DNA of 64,000 nt from Spinacia oleracea (Eukaryota > Streptophyta > Magnoliopsida > Caryophyllales > Amaranthaceae), in contig NC_079490.1 of assembly GCF_020520425.1 (NCBI RefSeq), forward strand, positions 6,386,001 to 6,450,000, given 5' to 3'. The notes under the pieces were generated by a model. That model saw only the letters and a program-made list of their open reading frames with translations. It ran no database searches and was not told the origin of the DNA. Each line of letters starts with the position of its first letter. Within the stretch, counting starts at the first letter, position 1. This document shows, in pieces, positions 48,201 through 59,331 of the stretch. The translations under genes and the position numbers were made by a program.

Positions 48201-49615
48201 GCATGTAGTTGTATGCATGAGTATGTACTTGCATGATGGCAAGATTTGCAGATTAATTAAATAGTCTAATATTGAGATCATTATTCTAGGATTTGGCAGA
48301 TGCTTTCGTACGTGTTCTTGGAAACGACGTAGCAAGCGGGCAAGTCTACAACATTTCTGGAGACAAGTATGTAACCTTTGATGGACTAGCAAAGGCGTGT
48401 GCTAAGGTAATGTAGCTAAAATTTTGAACTTGTTAAAGATAAGACAAAGGCCTAAATTATATGTACTCGAAACCAACTGTTAATTTTCTGATTATTGTGT
48501 TGATTTATTGCATTCGTTGTTCAGGCTGGTGGATTTCCAGAACCTGAGATAATCCATTACAACCAAAAGGAGTATGATTTTGGCAAAAAGAAGGCTTTCC
48601 CCTTCCGTGACCAGGTATGTACGATCAATAAACTCGATTAATGCTTGACAGTTTTTATCAGTAGTTCTTCTACATCTTCCTGTAGTAGTTTTATCAGTAT
48701 GATTTTAGACAAGTCTTTCTGAATGCAACTCTATGCTCATTTGCTCATGAGTCATGAATCATGATCAGTTAGACAAACACATAGGAAATTCCCAAGTAGG
48801 TTCCCGTTAAAGTTTCAAGGCCTTAGGAGGTGTTTGGTTATGAGAGATTTGGGAGAAATGATGGCTTTTTGAGGTGCATTTGTGGTTTGAGCATTTCAAA
48901 AAGCTAATAGGAGTGTTTGATGAGGAGAGGTTTGGGATGAAAAGGCTCAACATAGGAGATTTTGGCATTGGAGGTTTGAAAAAATGATTTTTAAATGATA
49001 ACTTTGTCTTAATATTGTCTAAAGATTACAACACTTACCAACTTACATCACTGTATGTAAATGACCTTAATGGTAAATTTACACATTAAAAAGCTACCAA
49101 CTACGCAGTAACAGCTAATTTATCAAACACTTAATACAACCAGCTAATTCAAACAGCTAACAACTAGTCAAACCTAACAACTAAGTTAAAGTGTTTGCAC
49201 AACCAGCTAATTCAAACAACTAACAACTAGTCAAACCATCTAACAGTTAATTGGCAAACAGCGTTATTGCATAAATGCTTAAATTTACCCCTTATGAGTT
49301 ATGACCAGCTTTTTCTTCCAAACTAAAACCATGCAAACTGCTATTTTTTCACCAGACACATGATATATAACTGAATACTCTTGCTTGAAGTCCTTGAACT
49401 AGTCCTAATCATAAGGTTGTTTAATTTCTTAAATGCAGCATTTCTTTGCATCAATCGAAAAGGCGAAGAAAGAACTTGGATGGAAACCAGAGTTCGACTT
49501 GGTGGAAGGTCTTACAGACTCATACAACCTTGACTTTGGAAGGGGAACATTCAGGAAAGCAGCTGATTTCTCTACAGATGACATGATTTTGGGCAAGACC
49601 CTTGCTACTGTCTAG
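45054..49615 (+). CDS. CRB: Chloroplast RNA-binding protein CRB / CSP41b (10 exons)
   Basis: Exons are 45054-45164, 46169-46303, 46483-46569, 46688-46778, 46873-46927, 47263-47323, 47465-47686, 48290-48406, 48525-48614 and 49439-49615; phases all close, giving 381 aa (Arabidopsis At1g09340, about 378). Residues 1 to about 52 form a Gln/Ser-rich plastid transit peptide. The body is an atypical SDR/epimerase-like fold with the Rossmann loop GGTRFIG (63-69), the strand YIYCSSAGVY (161-170) and PVYIYGPLNYNPVEEWF. The Lys of a canonical YxxxK is Asp174, consistent with a non-dehydrogenase role. The family binds and cleaves stem-loop RNAs and stabilises plastid rRNA and mRNA. Introns 1 and 9 each carry a related MITE; intron 5 holds a TTCAG microsatellite. 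Confidence 0.96.
45740..46097. mobile_element. MITE in CRB intron 1
   Basis: Words such as AGGGGTTTGGATGAGAG at the left and GCCAAACATGG at the right, with internal AGCTAACAACTAATTGCC and CATTACTAGTC, match the element in intron 9. Exact ends could not be fixed. The TTTGG/CCAAA ends suggest a hAT- or Harbinger-type element. Confidence 0.5.
46971..47110. repeat. TTCAG pentamer microsatellite in CRB intron 5
   Basis: Runs of (TTCAG)n interrupted several times by TAGCATTCAA, forming a higher-order repeat of about 25-35 bp. Confidence 0.9.
47820..47965. mobile_element. Short MITE relic in CRB intron 7
   Basis: Begins near GGCCTTGTTCTGTTC and ends near GAACATGCCTTG, a short inverted repeat, with AAAATCAGTTC words inside. 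Similar words occur at 13.5-13.85, 44.1-44.2 and 56.7-56.87 kb. Confidence 0.4.
48827..49265. mobile_element. MITE in CRB intron 9
   Basis: Starts near AGGAGGTGTTTGGTTATGAG and ends near TAATTGGCAAACAGCGTT. Internal GAGAGGTTTGGGATGAAAAG and ACAACTAGTCAAACC words recur two to three times. It is related to the element in intron 1. Confidence 0.5.
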
Positions 49616-50825
49616 AACAAGAACAACTATCTCTTGTTGTAACCTACAATTTTCGTCTTCTTTAAGAATATTTTGATTACAATATGAGATTAGTGTCTGT
49701 AAAATGAATGAATTATGCAAATATTATACCGCGAATTCCAATTTGTATTGGCTTGTTTCTTGAAGTAGCTCTTGATAATACGGAGTATTAGTTACCACTT
49801 ACGAGTACGTAGTACTCGTACGTAGTAGTTGGTAATTCTTACTCCGTATAGGTTGCTATCAATTGGTAGAAGGTACAACCCGGTTACATGTAGAACTACA
49901 CGCAACTGGTTCATTTTATACAATAAACCTCTCGAAAAACATAAATCTACAAATTAAAAACACTTTTAACAGTTTTTAAGCACATTGTTGCAGATGACTT
50001 AAAAGACAATTGTTGCAAGTAAAAGATATGGAAGATATATAAGTATGTGCTTTTAAATCATTAATGTGCTTTAAATCATTAATATGCTTTTAAATCGTTA
50101 AACTGTGCTTTTATGGTGTAAAAAAATGTGCTTTTATCCTGGTTGCACGTAGAATTACATACAACCGGATGCACCTTCTAATTTTTGAGGTAGTTATCCA
50201 ATTTGAAACTGGTAATTTTAGGCCACCACATTGTGGTTTTCCAATCATGAAAAACAGATTTCCCATAGGCCACAAGAATCTGATTGATGGCTAACCCAGG
50301 ACCAAGCGGGCTTGACAGAGCAAAAGCTTTTAAAGGCCCAAATTTTGATATGGTTGAATTAAGACAATACCTTTGGAATTTGGAAAGTGAGGAATACTAC
50401 CGTCTACTCCCTCTGTTCCTGAATATTCGTAAGCTCTTAACAATAGAGTTTACCTGTAGCTTTAGGAGGGGAGTTGAGTATAGGTAAACAATAATAAATT
50501 ATGAAAGGATTAAAAGGTAAATTAAAGTCCCGTATAAAACGGTCTTAGCATTAATTACAATATGGAGTAATTTATTCTCTAATATGGGCGTTTTGGGGCA
50601 TCGTGGGATGAGTGACGGACCAGGGCCCTATTTTAGATATAGTATAATTAATTCCTACACATAAACGGAAACAAAACAGGAGTAATGGTTAAGGTGTTGT
50701 TGTGTAATACGCAAGATGCCTATCAAGTCCTTTTTCCTTTAAGAAAAATGCTTTATTTTGAGAAATTGAACAAGGCCTTATAATCACGATTGTTGTCTAA
50801 TAATATACTTCGTATTACAATAGCT

Positions 50826-50870
<45 letters not shown>

Positions 50871-52607
50871 TAATGATAGTGATGAAATTTCATCAGGGAT
50901 ATATTTATTACATGATCACTTTTTCTAAATTTTAAAACCAAATCTAAACACTCCATAATCTATGCTTATTATCCTATATTATAAGTAGCCAATGGTGGAA
51001 ACATTGCCATAACACGAAACTTGAGTATTTTCAAAGGGCGGTAGTAAGTAGTCATCATGTGTGACAAATCTTAAACACTAAACGTCGGTGGTTTACCCAA
51101 ACAAACAAAAAAACATTATCTAAAAGTTTGTTTAGTTATTCATCTTATCCTAAAATTAGTCATCCTTTTACTAGAATTATCCTAATTTGTTTTGTTTGAA
51201 TTAGTCTAATCTTAGACAATCTAGTAGTGTGTAACCCCAACTAATAACTAACAACTATCACCTCACTATTTTAACAAAAAAAAAAATTGTGTGTCCTTGA
51301 TCTACGGTATTTTACATAAATGTAACCCTAACCATTGAAAAGATGCGACCCTAACAATAAACATTGAAGTGCCCTGATCAAGAGTGATATGCTTGTTACA
51401 AGTTATAATTACGACCAATACAACACCAACAATGAAAATATACACCAATACACAAGTGTAATATAGGTAGTAGGCTACGTGGACTTTGACCCCCACACCA
51501 TGTATAATATTATACATTGTTCTACATTTGAGCTAATACCTTTGAAAATAAGGTAACTTATAAGTACAATAAAGAGAACTTATAACATCAATAAGGGTAA
51601 CTAACAGAACAGATTAGGTGCGGATAACCTTCCTCTTTTAAGCCGCCACATAATATATTATGGTAGATCGGCATTTCTGAAAGTTTGTGCTATTCTAATT
51701 AGCGTAATTAAGATTGAATTTAGAAAGCGAAATACGGTGACGTACGCCAAGGTTAACGTTAATAGAGGTTGAGTGTTTAAATTGCCACGTGGGTGAAAGC
51801 TAGGCTTTCAGGTGGTGACATTTGGCACTTTTGCAAACGCCACACATGTTTCATAAAGCCACGTATTAAATTATTGTGGGTCCCTTTTGTTTTTGTCGGC
51901 TGGGAGTCTGGCACCCGTTGTATACTTGAATAGTTGAATTGTTAAGGTAGCTTGGACGTGCCACGACTCATGAGCATTGATCTTACGTCGAAGCATCATC
52001 ATGTACGTGGTTTATGGCACAAATTAAAAGTACGTTTTTTTCCCTTGTAAGTTGTAACGAGATTATGTTGCAAAATTAAAGGCCTATCCATTTTGTAAAG
52101 ACTACCTTCATGAAACGTCAAGTTATCATATAACTAGATATCACTTGAAAAATAAAAGAACAACCGAAGTACCAAGTACCAAGGCCCACGGCCCGCGCCC
52201 AGCCCGGTCCGGCGCGCGCGTGTGTGATGTGTCCACCCATACCATTCTCACACTTTCTTAAACAAGAGTTACACTCATTCCCCAATTAATAAACAAGAGG
52301 AATATGAAGAGTTTTTCCAATGTGGGACTCTTGAATTTTCACTCACCCTTTTTTCCTTTGTGTTTCCCAATGAGAATTTCCAACAAAAAAGACATACGGA
52401 GTATTATTTTATACGTAGTACTACGTTCTATCTTAGTCAAATTAACGTAGCATTTAGCGTAGCCTCACATTACAAAGACAATCTTATACTTCGTAGGATT
52501 ATATCCGGTTGCCATTTATAGCTAGATATACGTTTAACTTTATGCACAGAATTGGGTCGAATCAAAGATTATTATTTTTTTATTTTTTATTTTTGACAAA
52601 AGGACTA
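49616..52607. other. Intergenic stretch between CRB and GolS
   Basis: No gene is recognised. It contains an inverted ACGAGTACGTAGTA / TACTCGTACGTAGTA word near 49801-49830, ATTAATGTGCTTTTAAATC-type short repeats (50040-50140), a poly(A) run of 36 (50832-50867) and a G-box CACGTG near 51786. One open frame starting at 50284 has an initiator context and a plausible first 35 residues but then runs into repeat-like DNA; it is not supported as a gene. Confidence 0.4.
50832..50867. repeat. Poly(A) tract, 36 bases
   Basis: An uninterrupted A run. It could be the tail of a retroposed sequence, but no retrogene or SINE body was identified to its left. Confidence 0.95.
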
Positions 52608-52932
52608 CTCCATCCGTATTTATTTAAGGGAATACACTTGGCCGGACACGAATATTAAGAAAAAGAATTGAATGAAATAAAATAATAAAGCAAGTGGGGT
52701 TGGATAGATATTTTAAAAATTAAACAAGTGGGGTCCATATCATTTTGGTGGGTGGGAGGTGGGGTGGGTTTACGAAATTATTTGTTTAATATGATGGTGG
52801 GTCATAAGGTAAATTAGATGTATTATTTAATTAGATAGTGGGGTTAATAAGTTACTAAAAATGGCAAGTGTATCTATTAAATAAATACGGCCGGAAAAGG
52901 CAAGTGTATCCCTTAAACAAATACGGAGGGAG
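52608..52932. mobile_element. Stowaway MITE upstream of GolS
   Basis: The ends CTCCATCCGTATTTATTTAA and TTAAACAAATACGGAGGGAG are inverted repeats extended inward by GGGAATACACTTG / CAAGTGTATCCC. TA flanks both sides (52606-52607, 52933-52934). 325 bp, noncoding; same family as 58119-58410. Confidence 0.9.
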
Positions 52933-53001
52933 TACAAACGAACAAGCAAACAAAACCAAATGAAAACCTAAAATCGATGCATATATAAGAAGTTATACTA
53001 A

Positions 53002-53313
53002 GAGCATCTTCAATGGTAAGCTAATTTGACAATTAGCTGTCATGCCACATAAGATTTCAAGCTATTTCATTGTCTAGCTAATTTTTGCTCCAATGGCTAG
53101 CAACTAGCTTATTATTTAAATTGGTCCCATTTGGCGCACTTGTCAATTAATTAATTAGCAACATTTGGTAGCTAGTTGTCAAGCAAATTAGCTTGTTTAA
53201 GCTAATTTGCTTGGCCAAGCTAATTTAATATTTTCACTCCAATGGTCTAGCTATTAGCTTGAAACTTTTATAAATTTCAAGCTAGTCCCTATCTACAACC
53301 ATTGGAGATGCTC
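53002..53313. mobile_element. Tourist-like (PIF/Harbinger) MITE upstream of GolS
   Basis: The ends GAGCATCTTCAATGG and CCATTGGAGATGCTC are inverted repeats, with TAA on both sides (52999-53001, 53314-53316), the 3-bp duplication typical of Harbinger-type elements. The interior has repeated AAGCTAATTTG words. A related, inverted copy lies in GolS intron 1. Confidence 0.85.
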
Positions 53314-53464
53314 TAAGTAAGATCACTATATAAACATTAATATAAAAAAAACCGACTAAAATTAAGAAATGTAATACAAACTAATGAAAAATTAATGATG
53401 CAAATGTTTGTATAAAGTGAGAACACGTGACCCAACATATTACACATTGGCTCCGTCAAGTAGA

Positions 53465-54175
53465 GCGGTCAAAAGTTTATCCGACCCGAAAATCCGACTT
53501 GAACCGACCGAATCCGTAATCGATCATGCCTCGAAATTTTGACAAAATAGGTAACTCATAATCCGACTTGTATCCGACCTGAAAAAATCGAAAACTGATT
53601 TTAACCAGATGTTGTATAACCCGAACCCGAACCCGATACCCGGCCAAAAGATGACCGATAACCGAACTGACCCGACCGAATTGAACAATGACTCGAATCC
53701 GATTCGGTACACCACCCAACAATGACATTAACCCGATTTACTACATAACCTATTAGTGGCTCGGCATGTGGAGTAAATATTTGACTCTTGAATATTTTGA
53801 GATTACCAAATCAGTTATTGACTCGATCATAACTCGTGTCCGAGAACTAACTCGACATAAATTTTAAACTCGACCTAAATTTTAAACCCAAAAATTATCC
53901 GATCCGAACTTGACCCCAAACCCGAGATTAACTGCTACAAATACGATTCAAACCCAACTATATAAGACCCAAACCCGAAATTGAACACGACCAAACATAA
54001 CTCGACCGTACCTGACTTGTACCTGAAATGGGAAAAAGCCCGACATGTCTCACCGAAAAATCAACCCGATCGAACCTGGCCTACACCCGAATGATAACGT
54101 GACCCGATACGACCCGATCTGATCATGAGATGACCCGACCAGCCGACCTGCACCCGACCTGACCTGTTTTGACTC
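53465..54175. repeat. GACCCGA-rich repeat block in the GolS promoter
   Basis: About 700 bases crowded with ACCCGA, CCGACC and TCGGGT words on one strand, similar in flavour to the blocks at 0.4, 4.3, 8.2 and 25.3 kb. It probably derives from an old transposon. It contains the word RCCGAC, the DRE/CRT core, at 53503-53508 (ACCGAC) and 54142-54147 (GCCGAC). Confidence 0.6.
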
Positions 54176-54228
54176 TAAATATACACTTGAACAGCCAGGT
54201 AAGAGATTCTCCCCACACTCTATATATA
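54142..54228 (+). promoter_or_regulatory. GolS core promoter: DRE/CRT-type core and TATA box
   Basis: GCCGAC at 54142-54147 lies 74 bases upstream of TATATATA (54221-54228), and the start codon is 143 bases after the TATA box. Another ACCGAC lies at 53351-53356 and a CACGTG near 53424. Galactinol synthase genes are known targets of DREB/CBF factors that bind RCCGAC, so these words are credible, but binding is inferred only. Confidence 0.5.
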
Positions 54229-54370
54229 CCCCTTAAAGCCTACTCTTTCAACATATAAGTAACACAAAATCAAACTCTTTCGTCCTACCAAAAATAAAAC
54301 AAAATCCCACTCCAAAATCAACAAAACTCGCACATTTCTTTTCCTTCCCCTATATTCAACAAAAAAAAAA

Positions 54371-57300
54371 ATGGCACCACCAAGCTTTGAAACCGCGACC
54401 ACGAAGCCAACTTTGACACCATTAGGAAAGCATATGGGTCGGGCCTATGTAACCTTTTTGGCGGGCAATGGAGACTACGTAAAGGGCGTTGTTGGGCTTG
54501 CTAAGGGTTTAAGGAAGGCCCAATCAGCTTACCCGTTGGTGGTTGCGGTGCTACCCGACGTGCCCGAGGAGCACCGAAGGATATTGGTTTCTCAAGGGTG
54601 TATCGTTCGAGAGATTGAACCCGTTTACCCGCCTGAAAATCAGACTCAGTTTGCTATGGCTTATTATATCATTAATTACTCTAAGCTTCGCATTTGGGAG
54701 GTAATCAACATCCTATTGTTTTTAAGTTAGTGCATCTCCAATGATTGTAGATAGGGATTACCTTTAAATTTATAAAAGTTTTGAATTAATAGCTTAATTT
54801 GTTTGATAACTAGCTCCTAAAAATTGTCAAATAATTTATTGATAACTGAGATCAATTTAAATAATAAGCTAAGTTAAGTTGCTAGCGATCGAAGCATACA
54901 TTAGCTAAAAAATAAAGTAACTTAAAATTTTACGTGACATAACAAGCTAATTGTCAAATTAGTTTGTCATGGAGATAGCTCTTATGTCCTCATAATTATC
55001 GTTTTTTAATATTCGCACCTGTTGAACTTTTACAATTCATCAATTCTACTTTAACTATAGTGTGTGATTTTTACTTAACATTAAACATTGTCATACACTT
55101 TGTAAGATTTTGTTACATTCGTTTTATTTTATATTTTTAAATATCAATTTTTTACTTTGCTAGTTTGTTGCGAGAAAAATAATATGGAAAAAAAAACAGA
55201 GGAATTATTTAATTACTTATATATTTTTTGTTTACATGAGACCAAAAGATCGGTCCAACCTTTTGATGCCCCTTTATTATGTACGTAGTACAATTTTTTG
55301 TTGTTGGGTACGTGTGAGATAAATTAGGAAAAGATACAATATGTGACCCTCCTCGCGACTAGCTAGGGTAACATATGAATAATTATTGTTCAGAAATGAA
55401 AGTAAAAGTTGATTATTACAAAGTTGAATACACATCTAATCTCTTATAAGAGGACCTATGTAACTGCATTTGTTATCTAATCTGCCGAATTATTAACTTC
55501 TATATAGAAGTGTTAAGTATGAGCCGAATTGAAATGTTTAAGAAGATTTTTAATGTCGTTGATGATATTTATATGCGAATTATCTTGCATAACTATCTTC
55601 GACTGCTAGATGTTAACATAATGGTAGCGGATTGACCACGTTAAAAAGCCAAAAATTCGATAACAAATATCGAATAATATGGTAATTGTAACATTATAGC
55701 TAATCAAAACAATTTTTTTTTGTGTGTAGTTTGTGGAGTACACTAAGATGATATACTTAGACGGGGATATTCAAGTGTACGATAACATAGACCACTTGTT
55801 CGACCTCCCCAACGGCTATTTCTACGCTGTTATGGACTGCTTTTGCGAAAAGACATGGAGTCATACTCCTCAATACAAGATTGGATATTGTCAACAAAGC
55901 CCAAATAGAGTCTGTTGGGCCGAAAAGGAATTGGGCCCAAAGCCTGCACTTTACTTTAATGCTGGTATGTTCGTTTTTGAGCCCAGTATCTCTACTTACC
56001 ATGATCTCCTCAAGACTGTCCGACTCACCTCTCCTACTCCTTTTGCTGAGCAGGTACATTTTTTATTAAATATTTTTTTTCATAAATGTTTATTTTTATA
56101 AGAGTGTTTGTCACGGAATACTCGTACCGTTTTGACTTTTTACACTATTTACATGATTCACTTTGACCCTATTTTATTTCTAGTATGAAAATAAATGTTA
56201 GATTATTATATATTTTTGGCTTCATCTTAATATATATTTTCAAAATATTAATATTTTATACGTTTTATAATATGTAGTTAAAGATATTGGTGGTCAAAAA
56301 ATTTCATTAGCAAGCATGTTCAATCAAAACGGTGCGAGTATTTTGGGATAGAGGAGTATAACCTAATTAAATCGTACAAATTATTTAACTAGGGGGCATA
56401 TATTATTTAGATTCAAAATCATGTGAGAACCGTATCTAAGATGAGAAAATAGAACCAATTTGGGTTTTAGATCATTGTGATCGGATCATTGTTGCATTTT
56501 AGTAATTATGTAACTTTAAGAACCGGTTCTTTTGCAGAAATTTCATTTACTTTTTGAACGATTTTATTTAGTTTTCAAAGTAAACGATTAAATTCTAATT
56601 CAAAACTACGAAAATATCATTGATGATATGGAATTCATTTGGACCATCCTATGTTGATGACATAAAGGCCCAAATTAGTATTTTTTTTTGTCTCACTGAA
56701 ACTTGGGTTTTGTATCTTGACTTGATTCTAGAAAAGATAAGTTCAGTGAAGTTCAGAAAAAATAAATTTATTTTCTGAACATATTAACACATAAATAAGT
56801 TTATTTATGTCAAAAATAAGTTATTTCAAATAAGTTCAGTTAAATTCAGCCAAAATAAGTCGAATGGTGCAGAGCTTTGGTTTTGTTAACAAATTATGAT
56901 TTTTGAGGTAACCTTATAAAAAAGACAGTTAATGAAGATCATATTGGTGATTTATTATGACTTGTTTTAGTTGCAAATTGAAAGAGAGTGGATGCCATCT
57001 ATCATCTATCCTTTTTGAGGTAATTTGCTTTAAAAATAAATGAAAATAAGGTGATTACAATATGAACTTAATTATTTGTGTTTTGTAAGATTATATATTT
57101 CGAATTTTAATTAATTTGAGGTAGAGTAGTAAAATTAACTTATTACGGTGATCTTGTGTATGTAGGATTTCTTGAACATGTACTTCAAGGATATCTACAA
57201 GCCCATCCCACTAAATTACAACCTAGTGTTGGCCATGTTATGGCGCCATCCAGAGAACGTTAACCTTAAAGAAGTGAAAGTTGTTCACTATTGTGCAAAT

Positions 57301-57615
57301 GTACGTGAAATCCCTATCTTACCCTTCATTTTTAATTTATTTCTGTCTTTTTATTTTGTTTCATAGATATTAATGTAAATTAAGTTACTCTAATTAAACA
57401 TATAGGGTTCAAAGCCTTGGAGGTATACAGGAAAAGAAGAGAACATGGATAGAAAAGACATAAAAATGCTAGTGAAGAAGTGGTTTGACATATACGACGA
57501 CGAATCACTTGATTACAAGTCGGAAGTTGAGAATCGGGAGAAGTTCTCGTCTTATAAGGCGGCAGTCACGGAGGCTGGTGTTGTTCGTTATGTTACCGCC
57601 CCGTCTACTGCTTAG
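54371..57615 (+). CDS. GOLS: Galactinol synthase (4 exons)
   Basis: Exons are 54371-54700, 55730-56053, 57166-57300 and 57406-57615; phase 0 throughout, GT-AG, 332 aa, the usual family length. It is a GT8 glycosyltransferase: AYVTFLAGNGDYVKGVVGLA near the N terminus, the metal-binding DGD (121-123) in MIYLDGDIQVYDN, the YFNAGMFVFEPS core and HYCANGSKPW (His259, Lys266, Pro267, Trp268). It ends APSTA, close to the APSAA-type tail typical of galactinol synthases. It transfers galactose from UDP-galactose to myo-inositol, making galactinol, the donor for raffinose-family oligosaccharides; these enzymes are cytosolic and often induced by cold, drought or heat. The start follows a poly(A) stretch (aaaaATGGCACC). 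No defect is seen. Confidence 0.97.
54730..54982. mobile_element. Degenerate Tourist-like MITE in GolS intron 1
   Basis: Begins GTGCATCTCCAATGATTG and ends GTCATGGAGATAGCTC, inverted repeats of the same type as 53002-53313, with AAGCTAATTGTC-like words inside. It lies in opposite orientation to the promoter copy. Confidence 0.6.
56700..56875. mobile_element. MITE relic in GolS intron 2
   Basis: AAGTTCAGTGAAGTTCAG and ATAAGTTCAGTTAAATTCAG words with AAAATAAGT tracts, the same family as near 44.1-44.2 and 47.8-47.96 kb. Ends are unclear. Confidence 0.35.
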
Positions 57616-57974
57616 AGTTGGATTTATTTTCTAGTGTATATATTGATATATAGAGCATTTTTTTTGTGAGAATTGTTTTCTTGTTTTGATTTTGTTCAAT
57701 TTGTTTAAAAAATAATTAAAAAGGAAGAATTTCCTTTTGGATTTAGAAACAAGGGGAAGAATATATAGAGACTTAGTTTAGGAGAGTTGTGATTGTTCTG
57801 AAGGATATATATGTAATTTTTAAGGTTCTTGTCTTTTCTGTTTGTAAAATTTGGGGTACAATGTGTATAAAACTTTTATGAAATGAAAGGGAAATTAGAA
57901 AAATATATAAATAAATATTTCTACGGTTAAGGTTTTATTTTTATTTTTTGGGTATTTTTCGTCTTTTTTATTCT

Positions 57975-58039
57975 TTACGTTTGGTGTTATACGTGATTTA
58001 ACAAATAATTAATGCGGATGAAGATTCTATTTTTTATTT
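57975..58039. repeat. Left flank repeat of the TIR element
   Basis: About 65 bp (TTACGTTTGG..., GATTTAACAAATAATTAATG, then GATGAAGATTCT) repeats at 59233-59299 on the other side of the element, in direct orientation and with few differences. It is far longer than a target-site duplication. Confidence 0.8.
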
Positions 58040-58118
58040 CAGCACGTCTCCTGTGTGATCAGCCACACCATCAACTTGATGGTGTGACGCGCGCGTGCAA
58101 TTTCCTTGCTCGCAACTA

Positions 58119-58410
58119 CTCCCTCCGTATTTATTTAAGAGATAAACTTAGTCGGGCACTTGTATTAAGAAAAAAGAATTGAATGAAATAAAGTAATAAA
58201 ACAAGTGGGGTTGAGTAGATATTTAAAAAAGAAAAACAAGTGGGGATCATATCATTTTAGGGAGTGGGGGGTGAGGGTAGGGTGTAGAACTGTAGATATA
58301 TTATTTAATTAGATGGTGGGGTTGATAAATTACTAAAAATGACAAGTGTATCTCTTAATTAAATACGGCCGGAAAAGGCAAGTGTATCCCTTAAATAAAT
58401 ACAGAGGAAG
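58119..58410. mobile_element. Stowaway MITE nested in the TIR element
   Basis: The ends CTCCCTCCGTATTTATTTAA and TTAAATAAATACAGAGGAAG are inverted repeats with TA on both sides (58117-58118, 58411-58412). Same family as 52608-52932. Together the two bracket the galactinol synthase gene. Confidence 0.88.
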
Positions 58411-58432
58411 TACTATGCAGAAGGTTATTAAT

Positions 58433-59128
58433 GGTGTTACTTGACTTTCTACACTGGTGTTACTTATATATGTATTCGCTGTTACTTTTATTGTTTTATT
58501 GCAGTTTCTTGAATTTCGTGTTAGAGGTTCATTGTAGAGACTGGTATTACTTGACTTTCTATGCTGGTGTTACTTATACATTGTATTCGCTATTAATTTT
58601 CTTGTTTCATTGTAGTTTCTTGAATTTCGTGTTAGATGTTCCTTGTATAGACAGGTGTTACTTGACTTTCTATACTGGTGTTACTTATACATATATTCGT
58701 TGTTACTTTTCTTGTTTTATTACCATTTCTTGAATTTCGTGTTATATGTTCCTTGTCTAGACTAGTGTTACTTGACTTTTTATGCCGGTATTACTTATAC
58801 ATTGTATTTTGTGCTACTTTTCGTGGTTTATTGCAGTTTCTTGAATTTCGTGTTAAGGTTCCTTGTGTAGACCGGTGTTACTTGATTTTTTTATGCTAGT
58901 GTTACTTATACATTGTATCCGTTGTTACTTTTCTTGTTTTATTGCAGTTTCTTGAATTTCATGTTAGAGGTTTCTTGTATAGTCATGTATTACTTGATTT
59001 TCTATGCTGATGTTACTTATACATTATATTCGCTATTACTTTTCTTGTTTTATTGTAGGTGCTTCAATTTAATTTTAGAGTTTCCTTGTATAGACTGGTG
59101 TTACTTATTTTCCATGTTGATGTTACTT
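58433..59128. repeat. Tandem array, about 6.5 units of 108-112 bp
   Basis: The unit begins GGTGTTACTTGACTTTCTA, then a TGGTGTTACTTATACAT word, then TCTTGTTTTATTGCAGTTTC and TTGAATTTCGTGTTAGAGGT. Units diverge by several percent. Open frames rich in Leu/Phe/Cys run through the array as a by-product of the repeat period. Confidence 0.92.
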
Positions 59129-59331
59129 TTAGGTTCCGTTAACCAACGCACTTGACTTATTTATAAGTGTGAACGTGCCACACCATCAAGTTGATGGTGT
59201 AGCTGGTCTCATATAAGACATTATGTCGCAAATTACGTTTGGCGTTACACACGCGATTTAACAAATAATTAATGCGGATGAAGATTCTCTCTTTTATTTA
59301 ATTTTAACCATGCAAATTAAATTTATTAATA

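Larger units (their letters stand above)
58046..59219. mobile_element. TIR element with internal tandem array and nested Stowaway
   Basis: The left end GTCTCCTGTGTGATCAGC and right end GCTGGTCTCATATAAGAC are imperfect inverted repeats, continued inward by the near-palindrome CACACCATCAA-CTTGATGGTGT present at both ends. A Stowaway MITE (58119-58410) and a roughly 110-bp tandem array (58433-59128) fill the inside. There is no transposase. The end type may suit a Mutator-like or fold-back element, but the superfamily is unproven. Confidence 0.6.

Noticed and set aside
50284-50487. 67-codon plus-strand frame starting MANPGPSGLD
   Set aside because: Short, no recognisable domain, no splice partner, and its 3' half runs into repeat-like sequence.
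50832-50867. Poly(A) run as evidence for a retrogene
   Set aside because: No intronless gene copy, SINE body or target duplication could be found next to it.
58431-59155. Leu/Phe/Cys-rich open frames resembling small membrane proteins
   Set aside because: They follow the 110-bp tandem repeat unit and repeat with it; no start context or conserved product.
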